From Plotosus lineatus (Eukaryota > Chordata > Actinopteri > Siluriformes > Plotosidae), in contig CM045731.1 in NCBI GenBank assembly GCA_024760905.1, forward strand, positions 19,152,001 through 19,216,000: a stretch of 64,000 bases of DNA, read 5' to 3'. Both the position numbers and the translations under genes were made by a program. Positions 43,234-54,712 of the stretch are shown here, in pieces; within the stretch, counting starts at the first letter, position 1, and each line of letters begins with the position of its first letter. The notes below the pieces were generated by a model. It was not told the DNA's origin. It ran no database searches and was given only the letters and a program-made list of their open reading frames with translations.

Positions 43234-43396
43234 TACAAACGCTCCCCGACTTACGTTCATCCGTTTTTTCGCTTTTACATTTCCAAAAAAAACAAAAAAA
43301 AAAAACAAAAAAAAAAAATCAAATTCTGAGTTTAGATGTACCTATGTAGTACGCTGACGTAATGACGCTGCATTCATTGTTTACAAACTACAGACT

Positions 43397-43437
<41 letters not shown>

Positions 43438-43486
43438 AGTAAAAATAAAAGGACAGAACAAAGACTTTCTATTTAAAACTTCATTT

Positions 43487-43535
43487 TCATTTCACTACAG
43501 ATCTGTTTCGAGGGGTGGTGAAACCATGGTTTCAG
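43487..43535 (-). ncRNA. Degenerate hammerhead motif
   Basis: Minus strand keeps ACAGATCTGT (stem III), GAAA and the 3' half of stem II (ACCACCCCTC) but the CTGAAGA box with the start of stem II is reduced to CTGAAACC, and stem I no longer pairs. Predicted inactive. The flanking tail TAGAAAGTCTTTGTTCTGTC matches the one after the intact motif at 31734. Confidence 0.72.
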
Positions 43536-43601
43536 ATTAAAAGTATTTGCTCTACAAAAAAGTATTGAGCACTCTGTTACGGAAGAATCTACTCAGAAAA
43601 T

Positions 43602-43603
<2 letters not shown>

Positions 43604-43636
<33 letters not shown>

Positions 43637-43645
43637 TATATATCA

Positions 43646-43711
<66 letters not shown>
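43604..43711. repeat. (CT)n(AT)n compound microsatellite
   Basis: Short CT run then about 85 bp of nearly pure AT. Confidence 0.92.
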
Positions 43712-43715
<4 letters not shown>

Positions 43716-44420
43716 ACCCTTGTGTTAAGACATCGTCTCTGTGATCTGTGTGTTTACACTGTTTTGCGGACTTTTGTAACCCTAAGCAAATATGGTTGTA
43801 AGCCTACTAGCATGAGTGCAAGTCTCATACACAGAGATGAATGAAAACCTGAATCCACAAATTACAGAACAATTACAGATATTTATAATATTTTAGCAGA
43901 GTTTAACATCCTAAGAGTGTATACTTATTTTTATATTAATATTCATTAGGATTTGTACTTGTTTCTTGTATGTATCACCTGAATAAAGTTTACTTACTTA
44001 CACGAAAGAGAGAACACTCCTCTTTGCTGGGATTCACATCAGTGCAGGCTGTGTTCGAAACGAGTTCAACGGTACCCTTGTGCACTTGAAAGACCAGAAG
44101 TCTGTATAACCCACAGCAAGTACACTACTTTCGGTATCACATATTGTAAGTGTTGACTGACTGCTTTAAGCTTCATGTAAAATGACTTGGTATAAATAAG
44201 TGAATTACTTGAAATTAATGTTGATATTATTTTACAATCTTATGTTTATAATAATTGATTTAGGGGTGTTTGAGATACGGTAATGGTATTTCTGGATGTA
44301 TCGTACAGCATGAGCGTCATACGTCACACATCATACGTCACTGTAACAACTTATGTTCACTTTCAACTTGCGTTCTGCCGTCCAGAACCAATTAAAAACC
44401 TAAGTCAGGGAGTGTTTGTA

Positions 44421-45973
44421 ATTTCAAATGTCAAAAATCTCATGTTAAAAAATCCTTTAAAATTTTCTGTATTCAGAATTCAAATGTGAATCATATGTAA
44501 AATCTATAACAACCCTCTTGAGCAAATCCCTACCTCTGGTAAAACTGTCATGACCCCCCCCCCCCCAATTATTCTGTAAACAAACACCAAAAGCAGAGGT
44601 GAAACAGCCTGATTCGCAAAGTAAATGAGTTAAATTCATGAATTTGGGTAAGGAGTTATGGTTTGTCAGAAAGTATATTATTAGAGGAATTCTGGTCAAA
44701 TTAATTATTTTACCATAAGCCATTTGTAAACTTAGGCAGGCAATAAGTTATCTAATAGTGTTTAAATTAAGTTATAAAGTGGATGATACACTGTAAGCAA
44801 TAACATGTGAAGCTCAACTGGGCTTTAGGCTATCATGGCTGATCAGTTTCTCCATTAATCAAATCAAATACATGAACAATCCAACATCTGTTGGCATGAG
44901 TTGAGGAAATGTGTCAAATAGTTTCCGCTGATCAAACTTATCGGGCTCACTAGGCTGCAAAGGCCACCTAAAAATGCTGCATTAATCATTAATCATATTA
45001 AAAAACTTCAATTATCAAAAGCAATCTGTGTCTGGGGACCATAACTGACCATTAACACATATGCAGTCCGATCTTCTCATTCCTTCAACAATCACAAACA
45101 TGACCTTCAAACCACATTATCTGTCATTCTATGTTGTCATCATTATCTTTTTAAATCATGTCTGGACAATCGCTCAAAATTGAAAAGATAGTTTAAGTCT
45201 TTTCGTGTTTACTTGGAACATGCCCTAATTGGCTGCCGGGGAAGGAGATGATCCAATATGTTGAAAGCAGAGCAATGAATTGGATGCGATCAGCATTCAG
45301 AGAGGCGCTTCAATTATGCACAATGTTTGTTCTAGTAAAGAATCCTGTACTCACCATCCGCAGGCCACTAAATTAATTTAACAAACTCCATCAAAGCATA
45401 TGGTGACCTCTAGGCTTGCAGGCTCTTCTCATCATTACACTTTGGTAAAGTGCTGGTGTGACGGTTTAGTTGGACAGCTAGCTGTGCTAATGAGGAGACC
45501 TTCCTCAAGGGAAAACAAAATTCAGATAAGAAAGAAGAAGAAAAAAAGGAACAGACAATAGATTTTCTGGGACGTTCTATAAGTGTTAACCATCTGCAAC
45601 ACCAATCCAACACTACAACTGAAAATTTACAGTTTATTTCTGATTCACCTCACAACTCTCACAGCTCGCAAACAAATTTAGGACTTGTCCACCCCTGAGG
45701 TTTACCAGGCTAAAAATATCATGCTTTCACAGTATCATTGTACTAATTAACATATAAATATTGTGGCTCCAAACACCAGAGTCATGTTCATGTCTACCGG
45801 GTCTCAAACAGAATCAGCCACAGTTTTCATGGAAATGGTGACTGCCACACATGATTCTTTATTTAAATGCAAATCCCAGCAGCCTTCATTATATTTTAAT
45901 TTGAGAGGTCATCTCTTACACTTAATCCGCTGATTTAAATTAAAAAAAAAAAAAAAATGATAAACTGTACTGC
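44421..45973. other. TE-poor stretch, no gene recognised
   Basis: No TIR, SINE or LINE signature over about 1.5 kb. Less AT-rich around 45200-45500. It could hold conserved non-coding sequence, but that cannot be judged from one genome. Confidence 0.4.
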
Positions 45974-46137
45974 AGGGGTCCTCAAACTTTGTATCACCAC
46001 GGACCGGTCAACACTTGACAATTTTACCATGGACCAGGTGTGTGTGCAAGATTGTTTATATTGTAAATATAATTTATTTATATAAATTATTATTATTATT
46101 ATTATTATAAGCACTCCATGAATGTTATTTTTCAACA
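45974..46137. mobile_element. hAT-type terminal fragment
   Basis: Begins CAGGGGTCCTCAAACTTTGT with CACGGACCGGTCAAC, a common hAT end in vertebrates; contains (ATT)n at 46087-46106. Partner end not found. Confidence 0.5.
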
Positions 46138-46698
46138 GCTAAACTAAAGTTGGTTGGGAAGTAGAGCTTGAACTTTTCTTTAAAAAAAAAAAAAAAAAAA
46201 CCCAGGTGATGGTGCACCAGCTGGGAGAATGAAGGCTCAGGCTCAGTCGCACCCAAAATCCCCACTATTGTTTGAAAAATGTCCAACTTGCCTATGTTCA
46301 TGTGCCATCCCCTTGTGGGTTACATTTTAGCACTCAAATGACCGACATGTAACTGAAAAAAATCCAGTCAGTTTTCAAAATAAAAGATTTTTAAAAAATA
46401 AAGATGGTTCAGACTCAGATAATAAATAAAATGGAAATAATGAATTATTTCTACTGTAACTGCAGAACGGCAGCTTATCCAGTTGTGTGTGTTAAATATA
46501 TTAAGGCCTATGTGTGTTCAAATGTAGCCCATGCAGCTTATGCTACTGCAAATATGTGCTCCCCAGGCTGGTTCTAAAACAAAGTTCAGCGCTCCAGGCT
46601 CGTACCAAAGCAAATATTAGCCCTGCAGGGTTGTCTTGTGACATACATTAGCTTCTCTAGACAGCCTCTGACACAAACAATAGATCTTACAGCTTACC
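46138..46698. other. No feature recognised
   Basis: Poly(A) run at about 46182-46200; otherwise nothing supportable. Confidence 0.35.
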
Positions 46699-46706
46699 AT
46701 GTACAC

Positions 46707-47048
46707 CAGGGATCACCAACGTGGTGCCCGTGGGCACCAGGTAGCCCGCAAGGACAATATAAGTTGCCCGCGGACCTGTTCACTGCTATTTTTAGGACAG
46801 GCCCATTTTTAGGACAGCGCCACTCTCCATTGAGCTGCATATAATTTTTTTGAATATATTTTTAAATCAAGTCAATATCTTCACATAGATGAATATCATT
46901 AATTATTAATAATAACATCTAATTAAATCTAATTAAATGTAAATTGAGCAAATTTGTAATTTCAGAGGTGTGTATCGACCTAGTAGCCCTTCGCATTAAT
47001 TGGTACCCATGAAGTAGCTCTCAGTTTCAAAAAGGTTGGTGACCCCTG
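46707..47048. mobile_element. hAT MITE with perfect 8-bp target duplication
   Basis: Ends CAGGGATCACCAACGTGGTG and AAAAAGGTTGGTGACCCCTG; duplication ATGTACAC at 46699-46706 and 47049-47056. 342 bp, no coding capacity, internally AT-rich. Confidence 0.92.
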
Positions 47049-47056
47049 ATGTACAC

Positions 47057-47584
47057 AATATTAGCCACCCTGACTTGTTCTAAAGCACAGGCATTGCAGT
47101 GTAAGAGAGACAGGAAGTCAGGAGATGATGATATTGGCCAGGAGTCATGGACATGAAGACAGATGGTACACATTCAACCTCCAATAGAGGCTGAACCACT
47201 TCTCATTCAAGCAAGCTGTTAGAGTGAAGAAAAGGAGAATTCGCAGAGCAGTCTGACGGATATGATTTCTGTCCATCCATAAATACATCACTCGTTTTAT
47301 TTAAATAGAAGATCAAACTGTGGTCAAACACACACCTCCAGGACCTTTTCAGAAATGATAACCATGTTGGTTATATTTGGCTTGATATCACAAAATTTAT
47401 GGGGATGCTCAGGGGGGAAATGATGCCTTATATGCAATTTGAGATGACCTACAAAGCATCTGGTGTTCCGACATATTCAATAATTTCCAAGATGCCAGCT
47501 GTGAGACATCAGTACAGTAAAAAGCCCTTCATTTTTTTCAGAATGGTCTGGGAGCACAGCGATCAGTACATCCACCTCAAGCAA
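47057..47584. other. No feature recognised
   Basis: Nothing supportable in this spacer. Confidence 0.35.
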
Positions 47585-47870
47585 GTAGGTCCTGAGTTTG
47601 ACTCCTGGGCTTGGTCATTATTTCTGTATGGAGTTTGCATGATCTCCCAGTACATACATGGGGTCCTTCCAGGTTTGCTGGTCTTCTTTCACAGTCCGAA
47701 GGAGTGCACACCAAGCTAACTGGTTGTCCAGATTGCCCTCAGATGAAAGTATGAATGCTTTTGCGTGTTGCCTTCATCTGGCAAGCTGTTCAGAATGTAC
47801 CCCACTTTTACCTAGTGTCACCTAGGCTCTGACCTCCCTGGAACACTAATAGGATTAAGCTGTTTAGCAA
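47585..47870 (+). repeat. L2-type LINE 3' end, longest relic in the window
   Basis: Ordered L2 landmarks: GGTCCTGAGTTTGACTCCTG, GGAGTTTGCATGATCTCCC, CACAGTCCGAAGGAGTGCAC, CTAACTGGTTGTCCAGATTG and the tail CACTAATAGGATTAAGCTGT. It shows the tail used by SINE S1l. Confidence 0.68.
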
Positions 47871-48554
47871 ATGAGGAGTTAGTCAGCAAGTGAGGAATGT
47901 GATTACATTTTTTTGTTTGACTTTTGGAATAAACAAGTTTACGTAGTAATAATTTTATCAACATTGTAAATTACATGAGAAATCCAGTTATACTAACAGG
48001 GCGGTTCAAGCTCTTGCTTCTGGTTCTAAAGGTTTTCACTGGTCAAGTGTTATTTAATCCTGTCATCTCGGTTGTTTATTTCTGTCATGGCCTCTGTTTG
48101 TGGGGTCAAATCTTCTGAAATGATAGCAACGGCTTTTATTATGACGATTAGTGCAATATTTCTACTCAGAGCTTGCATTATAAAGTAACCTTTTCATTTA
48201 TTACAGATTTAACTGTAACTTCTGAAATCATACTTATGGCACACCTTATCCAGAGTGACTTGAAACTCTATATAAGTGAGCAAGTAAGGGTGCAGGGTGT
48301 TGCGAAAGAAAAAAGATAAATGTCCGAATACTTACTTCCTCTCGGAGACTAAAATTGACGTCTCACACACACGCACAGATATAATAAACATTTCAGCCAC
48401 TCTATCCACATGAAGCATTTCCCTGTGATGTCTCATTCCTTGTGATAGTGAGGTCTTCTCATCAGCAGATTACGGGGATTGCACTGAATGCTTTTAAAAG
48501 GCCCATCATTCCCAGCCCGTTAGGGTGAGCACAGTATTCACGGAACATCTGCAG
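47871..48554. other. No feature recognised
   Basis: AT-rich spacer. Confidence 0.35.
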
Positions 48555-48564
48555 ACAGACAGTC

Positions 48565-49798
48565 CTCTTCTTCTTTTCCTTTCGGCTTTTCCCTTCAGGG
48601 GTCGCCACAGCAAACCATCCGCCTCCATCTCACCCTGTCCTCTGCATCTTCTACTCTTACTCCAACTACCTTCATGTCCTCCTTCACCACATCCATAAAT
48701 CTTCTCTTTGGTCTTCCTCTTGGCCTTCTGCCTGGTAGTTCCAACCTAAGCATCCTACTGCCGATATACTCATTATCCCTCCTCTGTACATGTCCAAACC
48801 ATCTCAATCTAGCCTCTCTGACTTTGTCTCCAAAACCTCTTACATGTGCTGTCTCTCTGATGTACTCATTCCTGATCCTATCCATCCTCGTTACTCCCAA
48901 AGAGAACCTCAACATTTTCATCTTGGATACCTCCAGCTCTGCCTCCTGTCTTTTCCCCAGGGCCACTGTTTCTAAACCATACAACATTGCTGGCCTCATC
49001 ACCGTCTTGTACATTTTTCCTTTCAGTCTTGCCGATACCTTCCTATCACACATCACACCGGATACTTTTCTCCAACCATTCCAACCTTGCCTGCACACGC
49101 TTCTTCCATTGCTCTGGATTGTTGAGCCCAAGTACTTAAAATTCTCCACCCTCTTTATCTATGCTCCCTGTAACCTCGCATTCCTCTTGGGTCCTTGTCG
49201 TTCACAGACATGCATTCTGTTTTACTAAGGCTAACCTTCATTCCTCTCCTTTCCAGGGCATACCTCCATCTCTCTAGATTTTCCTGCTGCACTTGTTCTC
49301 TGCTCTCACTACAGATCACAATGTCATATGCAAACATCATAATCCATGGAGATTCTTGTCTAACCTTGTCTGTCAGCCTCTTCATCACCATAGCAAACAA
49401 GAAGGAGCTCAGAGCTGACCCTTAATGCAGTCCCACCTCCACCTTGTACTCTTCTGTCACACCGACAGCACACCTCACCACTGTCTTACATCTCTCATAC
49501 ATGTCCTGCACCACTCTAACATCCTTCTCTGCCACTCCAGACTTCCTCATGCAATACCACAGTTCCTCTCTCACCACCCTGTTATATGCTTTCTCCAGAT
49601 CCACAAAGGCATAATGCAGCTCCTTCTGACCTTCTCTATACTTCTCTATTAACATCCTCAAAGCAAACACTGCATCTGTGGTGCTCTTTCTTGGCATGAA
49701 ACCAAACTGTTGTTCACAAATGCTGACCTCTGCCCTTAGTCTAGCTTCCACTATTCTTTCCCATAACTTCATCGTATGGCTCATCAACTTATCTGCAA
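48565..49798 (-). mobile_element. RTE-clade LINE, 5'-truncated, copy 2
   Basis: Target duplication ACAGACAGTC at 48555-48564 and 49799-49808. The 3' end reads GGGTCGCCACAGCAAACCAT in reverse; the tail is a short GAAGAAGAGG. Covers more of the RT than copy 1. Confidence 0.9.
48595..49790 (-). pseudogene. RTE LINE reverse transcriptase, broken, catalytic Asp changed
   Basis: From the left truncation: MKLWERIVEARLRAEVSICE, QQFGFMPRKSTTDAVFAL (RT fingers), ELHYAFVDLEKAYNRVVREE (first catalytic Asp region), VRCAVGVTEEYKVEVGLH, then stop at 49422-49424. The palm box reads MMFAYDIVICS: the second catalytic region is FAYD instead of FADD. C-terminal frame 48595-49149 (KYLGSTIQ to RWRRMVCCGDP) is open but lacks the segment GECGKEVKKR of copy 1. 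Inactive. Confidence 0.87.
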
Positions 49799-49808
49799 AC
49801 AGACAGTC

Positions 49809-50148
49809 TTCCGTCTTAAAGTGACGAAGTTTGCGAACAATGCATATGGAAGACACATGATTGTCAAAGCTAAGAAAATTTATATGCTCATATTTAAATG
49901 CAATAGATGCATTTATAAAATTTATACAAATACAGATTAATTTTACATTCATCAGTTTTATAAAATGTAAGTACGATTGGTTTTGTTTTGGCTGCCGTGG
50001 TAAACGTTGACATGTAGAAGGTGCACAATGTGCGGATTATATGCAGAAAGTCAACCAACCCATAACACACTCGTAAATTAATTTGTTTTTTGGGTTTTCT
50101 CCCATTTTCTCACTAACTTGGTTGTATCCAATTCTCACCAATCAAGTA
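49809..50148. other. Spacer with a SINE S3 tail fragment
   Basis: Around 50090-50140 the minus strand reads GAATTGGATACAACCAAGTT then AGTGAGAAAATGGGAGAA, like the end of SINE S3 (3866-4213). Otherwise unassigned. Confidence 0.35.
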
Positions 50149-50650
50149 CAGGGATCCCTCGCTACTCCACGTTTCAGTGTATCACGTTTTTTTTTTTTTT
50201 TAATATTCATCGAATTAAAAAAAAAAAAATTAATGAAGAATAGGGGGAAAGGTTAAAGAAAATGCCACAAAAAAGGCCAATTATGCAAAAAAAAAATCCC
50301 TCAACAAACACAAAACAAAAAACCCCAAAAATCTCCCATCAAAGCTACTTACATTGTTGTGAGGTGCGCATCTGGGTGTGTGCGCACATCTGTATGTATA
50401 TATGTGCATTTATGTTTGCCCTGTTCCCATCTCCGGGTGGTTTTGGTGGGAGATTTTGGGTTGTTTTTCTTTTGTGTTTGTCCAGGTTTTTTTTTTTTTT
50501 TTTTTTTTGCATAATTGGCCTTGTTTTTGTGCCATTTTCTTTAACTTTGTCCTCTATTCTTCCTTAATTTCCTTATTTTTTAATTTGATGAATATTTATT
50601 TATTTAAAAAAACCCGTGATGCACTGAAGCCGCATTAATTGATCCCTATG
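50149..50650. mobile_element. Foldback (long inverted repeat) element
   Basis: Ends CAGGGATCCCTCGC and TTGATCCCTATG, TA at 50147-50148 and 50651-50652. Left arm to about 50345 (GGCCAATTATGCAAAAA, ACAAACACAAAACAAAAAAC, AATCTCCCATCAAAGC) pairs with the right arm from about 50438 (GGTGGGAGATTTTGGG, CTTTTGTGTTTGTCC, TTTTTTGCATAATTGGCC). The single-stranded middle would be about 90 bases. Non-coding. Confidence 0.75.
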
Positions 50651-50652
50651 TA

Positions 50653-50664
50653 TGTGTGTGTGTG

Positions 50665-50730
<66 letters not shown>
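50653..50730. repeat. (TG)n(TA)n(CA)n microsatellite
   Basis: Compound run ending in about 48 bp of CA directly at the T4 end, which has lost its first bases. Confidence 0.92.
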
Positions 50731-50733
<3 letters not shown>

Positions 50734-51687
50734 CCCTCAACTTACGAAAACTTCTGAATATGAAAAACATTTTCCTAAATTTTCGCCCTCTGTATACGAA
50801 AACAACCTCTTACAAAAAGCGCCAAATGCACCATTCAAAAATTCAAAAAATGCGCGAGTTGCTCTCTCATTGGCGGTCTCCCAACATCCTGCCCGGCTGG
50901 CCTCCCATTGGCCAGGATGGAGCTGAACTGTATGCATTCTTGTACCCATACTTCCTGTTTGTCACACGCGTTAAGGAGAGTTGAACAGGACTGTTGACTC
51001 GTGAGTTTTTTTGAGTGAGATCATTGCAGCATTATATTTAGTTATCCATCATGGACCCCAAGAAAGTGATTCCCAGTGACACTGAAAAGAAGAAGCGGGC
51101 TCCATTATCAATCGAAGTGAAGCAGGAGATAATAAAAAAAAATACGAAAGTGGGATGCGGTTGAGCGAAATTGCAAAGGAGTATGGCCGAAACCCCTCTA
51201 CTAGCGGGACGATATTGAATCAGAAGGAGGCATTAAAAGTGGAGATACAGTGACGGAGGCGATTATTTCGGAACAATATTGAAGCAGAAGGAGGCATTAA
51301 AAGTAGCGATACAGCGACAGGGTAAAGGAGAGATGTACTGTTGGTTCGTGAGTTTCGTGAGTTTTTTTGTACTCATTGCAGCTTATTTGAGGAGGAGATC
51401 CAGATGAGCTGCGCCCCGTCTCAAAAGCTCCACATTTGGCCATGAAGCGCTTTTGTGCACGGAAGTGGGCGGCACCACAAATGTTCCGTGCACAGAATGC
51501 TCCATGGGACAAGGCCTCTGATATCGCAAGGAAGCAAGTTAATATTGAATACGGACCTCTGATCTCTCGAGGAAGCAAGTTAATATTGAATCCGGACCTC
51601 AGATGTTTCAAACAGGTAATTTCGCTTTAAATACAACACCCCATCTCAAAAGCTCCGTCGGCTGTGCGCTGCGTGTGAGAGAGAGAG

Positions 51688-51722
<35 letters not shown>

Positions 51723-52027
51723 AGACAGAGAGCGAGATGAAGTGCTCTGTGTGTATGTGCGTTAATAAAAAATATTTAATGATGGTTTAATTAATAAATA
51801 TGTTCATAAAATGGTTTAATATGTTAATAAAATGTCGAAATGGTTTAATAAATAATTTTCTTCTACTTTTCTTCTTTTACTTTTAAAACTCTTGTGAGTC
51901 TTGTTAGTCTTGGGAGCCTTAAAACGAATCACGCGTTTTACATGTAAAATGCACCTCTACTTACGAAAACTCCAGGTTCCGAAAAAGGCTGTGGAATGGA
52001 TTAATTTCCTAAGTAGAGGGCCGACTG
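50731..52027 (+). mobile_element. Tigger-like T4, non-autonomous copy 2
   Basis: Left end CGGCCCTCAACTTACG (first five bases replaced by CA repeat), right end CCTAAGTAGAGGGCCGACTG with TA. Central part expanded by a segment with two internal duplications (51531-51607; 51213-51241 with 51277-51305). (TG)n at 51687-51720. Confidence 0.83.
51051..51340 (+). pseudogene. T4 Tigger transposase N-terminus, broken, copy 2
   Basis: ATG at 51051 reads MDPKKVIPSDTEKKKRAPL, SIEVKQEIIKKN and then a frame slip; AIAKEYGRNPST-like residues follow. The HTH is recognisable in pieces. Closer to the family than copy 1 in its first 24 residues. No DDE core. Confidence 0.68.
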
Positions 52028-52085
52028 TATATATGTCCATTATCCAATCCATTCATTTGCTGAACCACTCAATTCCATTATGGCA

Positions 52086-52385
52086 GTGCTTCTCAATTAT
52101 GTTTTGTGACGCCCCCTATACGAAGAGAAAAGAAGGAAAATAAATAAATAAATAAAAAAAATTAAAATCACCCCCCCTCCCCCGACCGTGCAACCATAAA
52201 CAGTGTTTACTGAACTTCATATCGTTTGCTCAGTGCTCTTCCCCTATGTCATAGGGACCACAGTGAGAGCACCACTGCCACCTACTGATGTGCAATTACA
52301 CTTAATTCTAGTACAGTATGGCAAAAAAGCTATATGTTCCCCAGGGTCATACGTCCCCCCCCCCCCCCCCCTCAACACACCACAC
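52086..52385 (-). mobile_element. BED-finger hAT, strongly deleted copy
   Basis: Starts with the family right TIR in reverse (CAGTGCTTCTCAATTATGTT) and holds the left-end region (CAATTACACTTAATTCTAGT, GTATGGCAAAAAAGC). The whole interior including the BED finger is missing. Confidence 0.65.
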
Positions 52386-52439
52386 CACACCCCCACTAAG
52401 GTCATGCAGCCCAATCTGGGTGAAGGCAGGGTATATTAA

Positions 52440-52564
52440 ATATCTCTCCAATCCATCACTGGGCCAAAACACACACAAACATGCACATAATTAGCGGAAA
52501 TTTGTCACAGCAAATTTAAATACTCTCTGGACTGTGAGAGGAATCAAGATTAAATCCATGCAAG
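52440..52564 (-). repeat. L2-type LINE 3' relic, split by T1
   Basis: Reverse L2 segment with CTGGACTGTGAGAGGAATCA and AAATCCATGCAAGTA. It resumes at 54603 with TTGGGAGAACATGCAAACTC. Confidence 0.6.
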
Positions 52565-52778
52565 TACAGTAGGCCCTTGACTATTCACAATTTTGCACTC
52601 CGAGTTTGCATATTCGCGGATTGCCGAGCAACTGTCACGTGATTCAAATTCAGCCAATGGCTGTCCTCCTGCCTCCTGATTGGTTGAGATGATGTAACGC
52701 CCCTTTTTCCTCATTCGCGCACACTTTGTGCCTGTGCTTTTTAAGTGTGTGTGTTTTTAATTACTGTTAAGCTCCATC

Positions 52779-52924
52779 ATGTCACCCAAACGCTGCGTAC
52801 CTCCTCAGGCTTCTGGTAAGGCACCGAAGCGCCAGAAAAAGATATTAACAGCATGAAAAAGTAGAACTGCTCGATATGATTCAGGAAGGAAAACATTTTG
52901 CTGCAAAAGTGCTAAGAAGGTGAA
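52779..52924 (+). pseudogene. T1 Tigger transposase N-terminus
   Basis: ATG at 52779: MSPKRCVPPQASGKAPKRQK, KILTA, stop (TGA), then KKVELLDMIQEGKHFAAKVL. This is the CENP-B/Tigger N-terminal HTH (basic start, a first helix like LLDM-EGK). One in-frame stop and loss of everything after the first HTH. Confidence 0.75.
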
Positions 52925-52988
52925 TGTTGTATGAAACAAGGTCATCATCAGAATGGAACCTGCCTTAGTATTCTGGATACCTCTAGTT

Positions 52989-54063
52989 CAGGGGTCGGCA
53001 ACCTTTGCCATTCAAAGAGCCATTTGGACCCGTTTTCCACATTAAAGAAAACACTGGGAGCCACAAATCCTTTTTTGAAATTTAAAATCAAATAACACTG
53101 CATATAATGCTTTCCCCCTTTTCCCTTCATGTTAATGTAAAACAACAATGTGTTGCATTGATTTAAATGACTGCAGAGACAATTAAATTACAATTTTACT
53201 TGCAACAAAAACATTTAGATTAAAAAATAAACTCTTCAGCCTCCCTGCAATCCTAATTAGGATTAAGCGGTTCAGAAAATGAATGAATGTGTTCGAGTCC
53301 TTGTATTTTTATAAAGAATATCTGTCCAACGAAGTGTGGGACGGGCTGCAGCCAGATGTGTTAACGAGTTGTCTACCTCACCATCCCTTCGTGGGACTTT
53401 CTTTTTCTTTATTAGTCATATTAATGTTGTTCTGTCATAGTTTTAATTTCTAGAAATGACAGCAACACAGAAAACTATACAAAGACTTATTTTAAGAAAG
53501 AGCCTGCTCAACATTCTTTTACATAAATATTAAGGCTTAGTGCTCCACTGACGACCCATTCTCAGAGTGGAGACTGAACCACACCCAGTCTTTTATTTTG
53601 TCACTGGGAAGAGTTATTTAATTCGGAGATTGCTGTGTATAAACAAATCTCACCGTCTTTTACTTCAGCTGTGATTTCAGTTCCTGGATTACAAACCCCG
53701 GTGACGGAAAAAATCATTGACAGCACTCCTTACCATCAGCACAAAAATTTGGAAATCCACCAATACAGCAGATCAAAAACTCAGACTCTCAATGTAGCTG
53801 ATAGGCATGTCCACAAAAACACGCACACAAAATCACCCCAACCAAATAAATATCTGCCCACACCCATGACTGTTAATGTTCATCTATGTAATTTTCAACC
53901 CTAAAAGAGCATTTTTGGAAGGGTACCCACTGCACCCCCGACCATTGCAAAACTCTACCTTAGGCAGATTCTCCCATCATTCAGGTGAAAGCTGGTTTAA
54001 CTCTCTAACACCTGAAACCAGAGAGGTGAAAGAGCCGCATGAGTCACGAATTTCCGACCCATG
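52989..54063. mobile_element. hAT (Charlie-like) element nested in T1
   Basis: Ends CAGGGGTCGGCAACCTTTGC with AAAGAGCCATTTGG, and AAAGAGCCGCATGAGTCACG then AATTTCCGACCCATG. An L2 tail scrap (CCTAATTAGGATTAAGCGGT) lies at 53251-53270. No 8-bp duplication found and no transposase recognised. Confidence 0.62.
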
Positions 54064-54602
54064 ATTTATTGCAATGCCCCCTGGTGGGCATTTTTGAATT
54101 CAACAGTGCTGTATGTTTAATTGAAGATGCTATATTATACTCAGTTCCCCCTAGTGGGAATTTTTGAAAACTACAGCGGTGTATGTTTAATTGAAGAAGC
54201 CGTATTATACTCAGTTCATGTCCTTTTATATATAAAATATAAAATCAACACAATATATATGTACACACACACACACACACACATACATTATATATATGTA
54301 GGCTGTATAATGTTTGTATTCTATTATCAATAAATATCACAGTTAAAATCGGAAAGTTTTTCTTAATCATTGCTAAATTTTACTACAGTAATACTCTATT
54401 AATGAGTAAGACTGTCTATAGAACGTGTTTGAGAAGCATATTTGAGTGCATGTAATAGATACATAGTATTTTACTTCCGGTTGCTCATTCGCGCATGTAA
54501 TATGATACATGGGGTTTTCTTCCGGGTACAGAACTCGCGGATTATCTTCATTCGCAGGAGGGGCCGGAACCAAACCCCCGTGAATAACAAGAGCCTACAG
54601 TA

Positions 54603-54712
54603 TTGGGAGAACATGCAAACTCCAACAGCAATGCCCGCCATGCCCAGGCCTCAAATCAAGGATATTGTGTAATCTCTGAGGCAGACATGCTAACCATTAT
54701 GCCCCAATGAAC
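54603..54712 (-). repeat. L2-type LINE 3' relic, continuation
   Basis: GGGAGAACATGCAAACTCC through CATGCTAACCATTATGCCC; continues 52440-52564. Confidence 0.6.

Larger units (their letters stand above)
43236..44418 (+). mobile_element. Tigger-like T2, copy 3, with decayed hammerhead insert
   Basis: Ends CAAACGCTCCCCGACTTACG and CTAAGTCAGGGAGTGTTTG with TA at 43234-43235 and 44419-44420. Contains a (TG)n run at 43400-43435, the degraded hammerhead (43487-43535) and a large (CT)n(AT)n block at 43604-43711. The T2 start codon context at 43792 is followed by a broken frame. Insert junction: GTTACCCTTGTGTTAAG at 43714-43730 is the same left junction as in copy 2. Confidence 0.85.
52567..54600 (+). 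mobile_element. Tigger-like T1, copy 2, with nested hAT
   Basis: Left TIR CAGTAGGCCCTTGACTATTC, right end CCCCGTGAATAACAAGAGCC then TACAG; TA at 52565-52566 and 54601-54602. The L2 relic on both sides joins up if the element is removed, which confirms the ends. An hAT element occupies about 52989-54063. Confidence 0.87.

Noticed and set aside
43604..43711. Possible CRISPR-like or satellite array
   Set aside because: Simple CT/AT microsatellite without spacers.
48674..49228. 184-codon plus-strand frame
   Set aside because: Antisense shadow of the RTE LINE copy on the minus strand; same Ser/Leu-rich composition as the shadow at 9012.
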